Positions 1 to 5,736 of a DNA stretch of 16,610 nucleotides are shown here, piece by piece. How positions within the stretch are numbered: the first letter of the stretch is position 1; the number at the start of each line of letters is the position of its first letter. The DNA is from Chloroflexota bacterium (GTDB lineage Bacteria > Chloroflexota > Dormibacteria > Dormibacterales > Dormibacteraceae): assembly GCA_005879675.1 (NCBI GenBank), contig VBJE01000096.1, forward strand, positions 1 through 16,610, given 5' to 3'. The notes under the pieces are model-generated. The model was not told where the DNA came from and did no database searches. It saw only the letters and a list, made by a program, of their open reading frames with translations. Made by a program: the position numbers and the translations under genes.

Positions 1-346
1 CGAGCTCCGTCGCGATGACGAGCCCCACGCCATGCTTTCGCGCCGCCGCCACTGCCCGGCGGCCGGCGTAGAGGCCGCCGACCGGTCCGAAGCCGGTGTT
101 GCCCGTGACCCAGGACACAGCACCGCGTGTGCGCGTTTGTTTTGGTCGCGCGCGAGGGTCGGTCTCGCCGCTGCGTATCTCCTTCAAGTACTGCGGCACC
201 CTGATGAGCCCGTGCGAATGAATTCCAAGGCGGCTGTTCTCGACCAGGTGACCGGCCACGATTTGGGCGTGCCTCAGGGGTGAACCGCTCTTGCGCAGCA
301 GCGCCGCGATGAAAGTCGAGGCTTCGGTCGCCTTCAGCGTAGGGAT
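1..346 (-). CDS. Ldh_2-family NAD(P)-dependent dehydrogenase, N-terminal part, cut by window edge
   Basis: The minus strand is open from the stop at 350-352 down to base 1 and continues outside the window. The translation has the N-terminal signature of the malate/L-lactate/ureidoglycolate/sulfolactate dehydrogenase family (Ldh_2): an AALLRKSG helix, VAGHLVENSRLGIHSHG with the conserved SHG histidine, then RVPQYLKEIRSGE and the G-N-T-G-F-G loop. Members of this family oxidise 2-hydroxy acids or reduce cyclic imino acids with NAD(P). No ATG, GTG or TTG lies between the upstream stop and the first conserved helix. The position where methionine is expected (344-346) reads ATC, and CTG at 335-337 is the only other near-start codon. 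The gene may use a rare start, have lost its start, or contain a sequence error. The substrate cannot be told from this fragment. Family assignment is fairly sure; function and activity are not. Confidence 0.72.
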   Translation of the reverse strand, partial: MPTLKATEASTFIAALLRKSGSPLRHAQIVAGHLVENSRLGIHSHGLIRVPQYLKEIRSGETDPRARPKQTRTRGAVSWVTGNTGFGPVGGLYAGRRAVAAARKHGVGLVIATEL

Positions 347-439
347 GCCTCAGTATGCGAAACCACGGGATCAAAACGACAGCCGGTGGTTTGTGCCGCG
401 GTTCTGACCAGGGGGCCCCGGCAGGCGGGCCGCGTGCTA

Positions 440-468
440 TTGAATCCCGCCTTTTAGCGGACTACTAT
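440..468 (+). promoter_or_regulatory. Candidate sigma70-type promoter for the secreted protein gene
   Basis: TTGAAT at 440-445 and TACTAT at 463-468 are separated by exactly 17 bases. Each box matches 4 of 6 bases of the consensus. Transcription would start near 475, leaving a roughly 50-base leader with a purine-rich SD (gaggaagg) before the ATG at 525. Confidence 0.45.
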
Positions 469-524
469 CACGGCGATCAGGCGGCAGCGCTGTTCTCGGC
501 CGCGCGGCCAGAGGAAGGAAAGAA

Positions 525-1073
525 ATGGGGTTTCCCCCGTTCTCCAGGCTTACTGCAGTCTTCACCGGAGTGCTCCCGATCATCGTGAGCAGCCAGATCG
601 CGTTCGCTTCCTCTCCCAGCGACCTGACACCGCTCGGGCCGTCGCTTCCAAGTTGTGTCGCGGGTGCGCCTGACACGAGCGGTGCCCACATCTGCTGGGT
701 GACTCCGCTCCGGCCAGGTTGGCAGGCTTCCACCGGGGAATGGATTGTCGTTCGCGTCGGCAATGCGGCTGAGGTCGACCCGTCCAATCCCGACGCGGCG
801 AGAATCCTATGCGCTCAACTCCAGGCGTCGGTCGTCGCGACGATCACGCTCGACGCCGAGCCGCTCCCCGTGGACACGATCCCGTGCGAATTGCGTCCCG
901 GCAGTCCAGCCGTCTGGTTCGTCGATTGGCGCGCCCTGAGTCATCCGCTGACCCCCGGCGACCACTCGTTCACCGTGCGCTGGTACTTCACGCAGACGGT
1001 GGACGGAATAGGCAACGCTGGTGACACTGCGGTCTTCCCGACTCAGACTGTGAGTGTCATCCCACAGGGTTAG
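525..1073 (+). CDS. Small secreted protein of unknown function with four cysteines
   Basis: This 182-residue protein starts at an ATG preceded by a strong SD (gaggaaggaa, about 5 bases upstream). Residues 1-28 look like a Sec signal peptide: a short N-region with one arginine, a hydrophobic core (LTAVFTGVLPIIVS), and a cleavage site around AFA/SS. The mature part has no further membrane segment. It contains four cysteines (about residues 44, 57, 86 and 101), enough for two disulfides, and alternating hydrophobic stretches (EWIVVRVGN, VVATITLD, HSFTVRWYFTQTV) suggesting a beta-sandwich or Ig-like fold. The protein is probably exported and extracytoplasmic. I do not recognise the family. It stands alone between a divergent dehydrogenase and the kinase gene downstream. 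Confidence 0.7.
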   Translation: MGFPPFSRLTAVFTGVLPIIVSSQIAFASSPSDLTPLGPSLPSCVAGAPDTSGAHICWVTPLRPGWQASTGEWIVVRVGNAAEVDPSNPDAARILCAQLQASVVATITLDAEPLPVDTIPCELRPGSPAVWFVDWRALSHPLTPGDHSFTVRWYFTQTVDGIGNAGDTAVFPTQTVSVIPQG

Positions 1074-1210
1074 CGTGAATCACTGCTCGGGGCCACGCGC
1101 GCACCCGTGCCGCCTGGACGACACGATTCTCACAACTCGATCACGCGTAGGTGGTTCGTGAGCCCAACTGGGTTCTGCACAAGCCGGCCATGATTGCATC
1201 GGTGCCCAGG

Positions 1211-2086
1211 ATGCATGTCGACGAACTCGACATCGATGAAGAGCTGGTGCATCGGCTTTTGGTCAAGCAGTTCCCTCGATGGGCAGACCTGCCGTTATCG
1301 CGAGTCGAGCCCGCGGGCACCGTTAATGAGATTTTTCGGCTTGGGGATCACCTGTCCATCCGCCTACCGCGTCATAAAGGCCCCACGATTCCAGGAAGCA
1401 AGGAACTCAAGTGGCTACCACGGCTTGCGCCGCAACTTCCCCTCGAAATTCCGGTGGCTGTCGCGGAGGGGTTACCCATGGACGAGTACCCGTGGTACTG
1501 GGAAATCCATACGTGGGTGGAGGGGGAATCGGCGGCGATTGAGGACATCGATCCAAGTCAGGCGGCGCGCGACCTGGCATCGTTCGTAAGGGCACTCCAG
1601 AAGGTTGACCCAGCGAACGCGCCACGAGGTCGTGGCATTCCTTTGGCCGACCGCGATAAGGAGTTTCGGCACTGGCTCGCGAGGTTCGGAGGCGAACCTA
1701 CGATTGCGACAGAGTGGGAGCGTGCCCTCGCGGCACCTCCGTGGACAGGCCCCCCGGTGTGGCACCATGGCGATCTCGATCCGCGTAACTGGCTTGTCAA
1801 AGACGGGCGCATCTCGGGTGTCATCGATTGGGAAAGCGCGGGTGTCGGCGATCCAGCCTGCGATGTCATGGTGGCGTGGAAGCTACATTCAGTCGCGGCG
1901 CGTGATGCCTTCCGCGAGGCGTTGCCCACGGACGACGCAACGTGGGACCGGGCTCGTGGATGGGCGTTATCGCAGGCTGTCGCAGCCCTTGCCTACTACA
2001 CCCCGGAGAACAACCGAGCCCTGTACCGAGAGGCACAGATGTGGCTGAAGCTCATCCTGGCGGAGAGTCGTCGAGACGAGAGGTAA
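1211..2086 (+). CDS. Aminoglycoside phosphotransferase (APH) family kinase-like protein
   Basis: This is a cytoplasmic small-molecule kinase of the APH/choline-kinase fold. With the start at 1211 (MHVDELDID) it has 291 residues, usual for the family, which typically begins this way. In-frame starts at 1151 (GTG) and 1191 (ATG) are possible but lie outside the conserved region. Visible motifs are LGDHLSIRLPR near residues 44-54 (ATP-binding beta strands; arginine stands where classic APH enzymes have lysine), the catalytic loop HGDLDPRN near 186-193 with Asp188 as base, and VIDWESAGVGDPACD near 204-218 with the metal-binding Asp206. The substrate could be an aminoglycoside, a macrolide or an endogenous alcohol. 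Family members from soil bacteria are mostly uncharacterised, so resistance should not be assumed. Base composition appears lower in GC than in the downstream genes. No clear SD precedes any start. Confidence 0.85.
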   Translation: MHVDELDIDEELVHRLLVKQFPRWADLPLSRVEPAGTVNEIFRLGDHLSIRLPRHKGPTIPGSKELKWLPRLAPQLPLEIPVAVAEGLPMDEYPWYWEIHTWVEGESAAIEDIDPSQAARDLASFVRALQKVDPANAPRGRGIPLADRDKEFRHWLARFGGEPTIATEWERALAAPPWTGPPVWHHGDLDPRNWLVKDGRISGVIDWESAGVGDPACDVMVAWKLHSVAARDAFREALPTDDATWDRARGWALSQAVAALAYYTPENNRALYREAQMWLKLILAESRRDER

Positions 2087-2173
2087 CGTCGGACACAGAC
2101 AGGGCCCTTTCAAGCCTGATAACGATGCTCATTTCGGCGGCATCGCACACTCAGTAGGAGACCGCTCGAGGCT

Positions 2174-2217
2174 GGGCACCGCGGAGGTAGGTGGTTCGAG
2201 TCCACCGCGGCCCACCC
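2174..2217 (+). tRNA. Degenerate tRNA 3' half (T-arm plus acceptor strand), probably a pseudo-tRNA
   Basis: GGTGG-TTCGAGT-CCACC at 2190-2206 is a perfect T-arm. It is followed by a 7-base acceptor strand GCGGCCC (2207-2213), a discriminator A, and CCC where CCA would be expected. No intact D-arm or anticodon arm pairs at the right distance upstream. A broken acceptor strand GGGC-(AC)-CGC at 2174-2182 can pair with 2207-2213 over all seven positions with a two-base bulge. The locus could therefore fold as an acceptor/T minihelix. A full tRNA gene is not supported, so this is read as a remnant or an integration-site scar. Confidence 0.5.
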
Positions 2218-2235
2218 ACGCTCCCGACGGGTTTC

Positions 2236-2257
2236 GCCATTCGGGCCCAGATGGTCG
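2236..2257 (+). repeat. Direct repeat copy 1 of an operator-like dyad upstream of the MFS gene
   Basis: This 22-base copy matches 2278-2299 at 20 of 22 positions, with a start-to-start distance of 42 bases. Its core CCATTCGGG/CCCAGATGG is an imperfect palindrome centred on GGGCCC (7 of 9 positions symmetric). It is probably one of two binding sites for a dimeric regulator. Confidence 0.5.
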
Positions 2258-2277
2258 GATCCCGGGCCGTGGATACA

Positions 2278-2299
2278 GCCAATCGGGCCCACATGGTCG
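2278..2299 (+). repeat. Direct repeat copy 2 of an operator-like dyad upstream of the MFS gene
   Basis: This is the second copy of the 22-base unit. Its core CCAATCGGG/CCCACATGG is symmetric at 6 of 9 positions. It overlaps the ATG at 2293, one of the possible starts of the transporter gene. That makes either a later start or a translated operator likely. Confidence 0.5.
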
Positions 2300-3609
2300 T
2301 GGTTGACGAATTTGCTCACGAGGGCGCCGGCGCCCGCGAGGGATGCGGCGAGCGACAATCCAACAGCGTGCTGAGGTCATTTCGCTACCCGCGATATCGC
2401 TGGCTCTGGTTCAGCAACCTTGCCGGCTCCGCCGGCCGCTGGACCCTGGTCCTCATCCTCAGCATCCAGCTGCTGCAGATGACGCACTCGTCGTTCTGGG
2501 TCGGGATCGGACTCTTTCTCACGCAGGGGCCCGTGATCGTCCTTGCTCCCTTTTCGGGCGCACTCGCCGACCGCATGGATCGACGCACACTGAATGTCGT
2601 CTCGGGCCTGATGTCAGCCGCGGTGACCGGTCTCTTTGCCGTGCTCACCTGGGCGCACGCAGATTCACTTGCGGTGTGGATGGTCCTGGCTCTGCTCTAT
2701 GGGCTCTCGTTCGTCGCCCAGATGACGGTCCGGGCGACACTGACGCCCAGCCTGGTCCCGAGGGATGAGCTCCTGAACGCGACCTCCATGACACAGGTGA
2801 GCATCCAGGGAGCGCAGTTCCTCGGCCCTTTGCTTGCGACTCCGATTCTGGCCGCCCGCGGAGCCGCTGCGGCCTGGGCGTTTTGCAGCCTGCTGTATAT
2901 CGGATCAGCAGCCCTCAGCCTGCCGATCGGCGAGGTGCATGGCGGCGGCCGGCGCCAGGACACCGGCTTCGGGCTGCAGGTCGCGTACCGCCATCTGCGC
3001 TCACGCGGTGCGGCATGGGTCGCGGTTTGGGCGGTGGCGCTTCACTGCACGCTGACGATGTCTTACCTGGGGATGCTGCCGATGTTCGTGGCCGCAGACC
3101 TCAACGCGGGGACCTCGACCTACGGAGCCCTGCTCACGTCGATCGGCCTCGGCGCGATGATCGGCAGCGTGGCGCTCGCCCAGTTCGCGCATCGCAACCA
3201 ACCGCTGTGGTTCCTCTACTCCCTGGTGTTCAGTGGGGTCGCCCTCTCACTGCTCGGAGCGACGACCAGCGCCACCAATGCGCTCATCTTTGGCTTCTTG
3301 GTTGGCAGCTCGCAAGCGATGTTCATGAGCATGACCCTGGCGATCATCCAATCGTCAGTCGCAGACGAATTCCGAGGCAGGGCGACGAGCTTTTACCAGA
3401 TGATCACCCTGACTCCTATGGCGCTCGTCGGGTGGGGGATGGGCGGCCTCGCCGACATCAGCGAACCGCGGCCCCTGATGATTACGCTCGGAATTGCTTT
3501 CATCATCGTGATGGCCATCTACGCCCTCTCATCGGCCTGGCTTCGCGGGCTGCTTCGCCCATCGGGCTGGGTGGCGGTGCCGGCTGCCGCCGAGTCTCCG
3601 GCCATATGA
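2293..3609 (+). CDS. MFS transporter (MFS_3/EntS-like exporter)
   Basis: This is a polytopic inner-membrane protein with about 12 hydrophobic segments, spread from WLWFSNLAGSAGRWTLVLIL near the N-terminus to the last helix FIIVMAIYALSSAWL. The loop GALADRMDRRTLN between helices 2 and 3 is the MFS signature A motif. RATLTPSLVPRDELLNATSM and VADEFRGRATSFYQ are typical of the MFS_3 (enterobactin-exporter-like) family. It probably exports a small molecule by proton antiport. The conserved part begins at SFRYPRYRWLW. The start could be ATG 2293, GTG 2368 or ATG 2251; none has a good SD, and the 2251 and 2293 codons fall in or beside the dyad repeats. Its TGA overlaps the ATG of the next gene (ATGA at 3606-3609), so it is the first gene of an operon and coupled to the SIS protein. 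Confidence 0.88.
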   Translation: MVVVDEFAHEGAGAREGCGERQSNSVLRSFRYPRYRWLWFSNLAGSAGRWTLVLILSIQLLQMTHSSFWVGIGLFLTQGPVIVLAPFSGALADRMDRRTLNVVSGLMSAAVTGLFAVLTWAHADSLAVWMVLALLYGLSFVAQMTVRATLTPSLVPRDELLNATSMTQVSIQGAQFLGPLLATPILAARGAAAAWAFCSLLYIGSAALSLPIGEVHGGGRRQDTGFGLQVAYRHLRSRGAAWVAVWAVALHCTLTMSYLGMLPMFVAADLNAGTSTYGALLTSIGLGAMIGSVALAQFAHRNQPLWFLYSLVFSGVALSLLGATTSATNALIFGFLVGSSQAMFMSMTLAIIQSSVADEFRGRATSFYQMITLTPMALVGWGMGGLADISEPRPLMITLGIAFIIVMAIYALSSAWLRGLLRPSGWVAVPAAAESPAI

Positions 3610-4619
3610 CGGTGCGCGATCAACCGCACGAGCCGGGGTCGTATCTGAAAGCAACTCTGGAGAGCCAGCCGGCAGAGCTGACGAGGCTGCTGGCCGACGA
3701 TTCCGGGGCGCGGGCTGCGACGCGTCTTCGCGGCTGCTCGCGGATTTTCCTGGTCGGCACCGGCACGAGCTTTCACGGCGCGCTCGCGGGCCAGTTCATC
3801 TTGCGCAGCGTCGGCCTGGAGGCCTGGGCGATCCGGGCCTTCGAATTCGCGAACTACCCGCCCGTATTACGTCCGGACGACGGGCTGATCCTGCTCAGCC
3901 ACCGCGGCAGCAAGCGCTTCAGTCGCGACGCTCTCAACTGGTTTGCGAAAGACTCGCAGCACTGGATCGCGATCACCGGTGAAGGATCTCCGATGGAAGG
4001 CGAAGGTGTCGTGCGCACCGTGGTTCAAGAGAAGTCTCCGGTGCACACCGCGAGCCACACGGCGGCGATGCTGCGTCTCGCGCAGGTTGCCGCGGCACTT
4101 GGCAGCCCGAAGTGGCAGAGCCGACTCGCGGAGCTTCCCCGCATGGTCCAACACGCCGTCGACCTTGGCAGCAGCGTCGCGACTGAGGTGAGCCAGGCTG
4201 AGTTCCGACCGGTGACGCATTTCGTCGGTGGCGGTCCCGCGCGCGCGACCGCCTACGAAGGCGCATTGAAGCTGCGTGAGGCCAGTCACCTCGTGAGCGC
4301 CGAAGGACACGACGTCGAGGGCATCCTGCACGGACCGCTTGTCAGCATTCAGCCCGGGAACGTGGTCGTGCTCGTGGCCCAGCCCGGCCCGTCCCGCGAG
4401 CGGATGGGCGAAGTCGAGACGGCCCTTCGTGAGATCGGGGCGACGGTCCTGTCGTTCGCGCCGCCTTCGGATCTGGACGAGGTGCTTGCGCCGATCGTGA
4501 ACGTGGTGCCGCTGCAGTGGCTCGCCTACCACGTCTCGCGCAAGCTGGGGGTCGACGCGGACAGCTTCCGCCGCGATGAGCCGTCGTACGCCGCGGCGCA
4601 GTCGAAGTTCACGCTGTAG
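3606..4619 (+). CDS. Double-SIS-domain protein resembling the isomerase half of GlmS
   Basis: This 337-residue cytoplasmic protein has two SIS folds and no glutaminase domain. The N-terminal SIS domain carries FLVGTGTSFHGAL (48-60) and a loop SHRGSK (98-103) where GlmS has SQSGET. The C-terminal domain carries YEGALKLREASHL (217-229), SAEGHDVEGILHGP (231-244) and a C-terminal SKFTL. Compared with E. coli GlmS (Glu481, Lys485, Glu488, His504, Lys603), the matching residues are present: Glu218, Lys222, Glu225, His242 and Lys334. An aldose-ketose isomerase or deaminase acting on an amino-sugar or glycated amine phosphate (FrlB/AgaS-like) is therefore likely, but the phosphate loop differs. The start is the ATG overlapping the transporter stop. 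The hydrolase gene follows after 29 bases. Confidence 0.85.
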   Translation: MTVRDQPHEPGSYLKATLESQPAELTRLLADDSGARAATRLRGCSRIFLVGTGTSFHGALAGQFILRSVGLEAWAIRAFEFANYPPVLRPDDGLILLSHRGSKRFSRDALNWFAKDSQHWIAITGEGSPMEGEGVVRTVVQEKSPVHTASHTAAMLRLAQVAAALGSPKWQSRLAELPRMVQHAVDLGSSVATEVSQAEFRPVTHFVGGGPARATAYEGALKLREASHLVSAEGHDVEGILHGPLVSIQPGNVVVLVAQPGPSRERMGEVETALREIGATVLSFAPPSDLDEVLAPIVNVVPLQWLAYHVSRKLGVDADSFRRDEPSYAAAQSKFTL

Positions 4620-4648
4620 CGATCGCTGGCGACGGCGCTGGGGCCGAC

Positions 4649-5551
4649 ATGCTGGAGGACTTCGAGGCGGCCGAGGTCGAGTCCGGCGAAACCAGCATCT
4701 TCATACGGTGGGCTGGTGCTGGTCCGCCCCTGTTGCTGCTCCACGGCTTCCCGCAGACCCAGCTGATGTGGCGGCGGGTGGCGCCTCTATTGGCGGAGCA
4801 GTTCACGGTGGTTTGCGCCGATCTGCGCGGATATGGACAGAGCGGCTGTCCGGCCTCGACGCGCGACCACGAGCCGTATTCGAAGCGCGCCATGGCGCGA
4901 GACATGGTTGCCGTGATGGCACGCCTCGGATTTCAACGTTTCAGCGTCGCGGGGCATGATCGCGGCGGCCGCGTGGCGTATCGCTTGGCCCTGGATCATC
5001 CGGCGCGTATCGACCGTCTTGCCGTCCTCGATATCGTGCCCACTCACGACGTCTGGCAGCTGGCCGATGCCAGGCTCGTGACTGCCTTCTGGCCCTGGTC
5101 GTTGCTGGCGCAGCCTGAGCCCCTGCCCGAGCGTCTCCTTGCAGCGGCTCCGGAGGCGGTCATTGACGATGCTCTCGCGGCCTGGGGTTCTCCGGCGCGT
5201 GTTTTCGGCGCCGAGGTCCGTGAAGCCTACGTCCGAGCGCTGAGCAATCCAGTCTCCATTCACGCCATCTGCGAGGAGTACCGGGCAGCAGCCACTCTGG
5301 ACAGGGAGCATGACGCGGAAGATCGGCTCGCCGGGCGTCGCATCGCTTGTCCTGTCCTCGCGTTGTGGAGCGATCGAGGTCCCCTTGCTCAGTGGTACTC
5401 GGAAGTGGGGGGACCAGTCGGCATCTGGCAGGCATGGGCAGACGATGTGCGAGGCCTTCCGGTCGCGGCAGGACACTTCTTCCCGGAAGAGATTCCTCAA
5501 GATACGGCGGCGGCCTTGAGCAGTTTCTTTGGCGGGGCGACTCAGTCATGA
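4649..5551 (+). CDS. Alpha/beta hydrolase, fluoroacetate/haloacetate dehalogenase-like
   Basis: This is a 300-residue cytoplasmic alpha/beta hydrolase. It shows LLLLHGFPQTQLMWRRV (oxyanion HG), ADLRGYGQS, the nucleophile elbow GHDRGGR with Asp104, LAVLDIVPTHDVW with the acid Asp128, CEEYRA with Tyr211, and AAGHFFPEE with His276. These match the fluoroacetate dehalogenase of Rhodopseudomonas palustris (Asp110, Arg111, Arg114, Asp134, Tyr219, His280). Its Trp156 is kept (Trp150 here), but the neighbouring fluoride-pocket His155 is Pro149. An ester-intermediate dehalogenase is plausible, while defluorination is doubtful; an epoxide hydrolase-like role is possible. The gene ends TCATGA, overlapping the start of the small gene downstream. 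Confidence 0.83.
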   Translation: MLEDFEAAEVESGETSIFIRWAGAGPPLLLLHGFPQTQLMWRRVAPLLAEQFTVVCADLRGYGQSGCPASTRDHEPYSKRAMARDMVAVMARLGFQRFSVAGHDRGGRVAYRLALDHPARIDRLAVLDIVPTHDVWQLADARLVTAFWPWSLLAQPEPLPERLLAAAPEAVIDDALAAWGSPARVFGAEVREAYVRALSNPVSIHAICEEYRAAATLDREHDAEDRLAGRRIACPVLALWSDRGPLAQWYSEVGGPVGIWQAWADDVRGLPVAAGHFFPEEIPQDTAAALSSFFGGATQS

Positions 5552-5736
5552 CCAGCTCGGGCGACGAGCACCAGGAATCGATCGCGCGCCGGCTCGAGGA
5601 GCTGGGGGTCGCGACCGCACCCGACGAGGTCGAGGAGATCGCCACCGCCTACGACGCTCTTTTGGCCTGGATGCGGGCCGCGGAGGAGCTGGGCGCGGAC
5701 GAGGATGCGGCCACAGCCGGGGCGGAGTCGATATGA
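5548..5736 (+). CDS. AtzG/GatC-like small amidase subunit (DUF4089-type)
   Basis: This 62-residue acidic, helical protein overlaps both neighbours: ATGA with the hydrolase upstream and ATGA with the amidase downstream. The central segment (VATAPDEVEEIATAYDALL, then AWMRAAEEL) has the helical pattern of AtzG-like proteins. AtzG packs on the amidase AtzE (biuret pathway) much as GatC packs on GatA. Size, position directly before an amidase-signature gene and translational coupling support this role. Homology in so short a protein is hard to prove by eye. Its partner downstream is frameshifted, so the subunit may now be orphaned. Confidence 0.65.
   Translation: MTSSGDEHQESIARRLEELGVATAPDEVEEIATAYDALLAWMRAAEELGADEDAATAGAESI

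Noticed and set aside
32..283. Plus-strand 83-codon frame
   Set aside because: It is antisense to the recognisable Ldh_2 N-terminus and has no domain of its own.
2141..2217. A complete 76-base tRNA gene
   Set aside because: The 5' acceptor at the required distance does not pair with GCGGCCC, the anticodon stem does not form, and the terminal CCA reads CCC.
2110..2380. Small minus-strand frames containing GGLEPPTS- and VDSNHLPP-like strings
   Set aside because: These strings are the well-known spurious translations of a tRNA 3' end. They support the tRNA remnant, not a protein gene.
2883..3605. Upstream extension of the SIS protein frame
   Set aside because: It overlaps the MFS gene in another frame and is Arg/Pro-rich. 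The ATG at 3606 with the ATGA coupling is the natural start.
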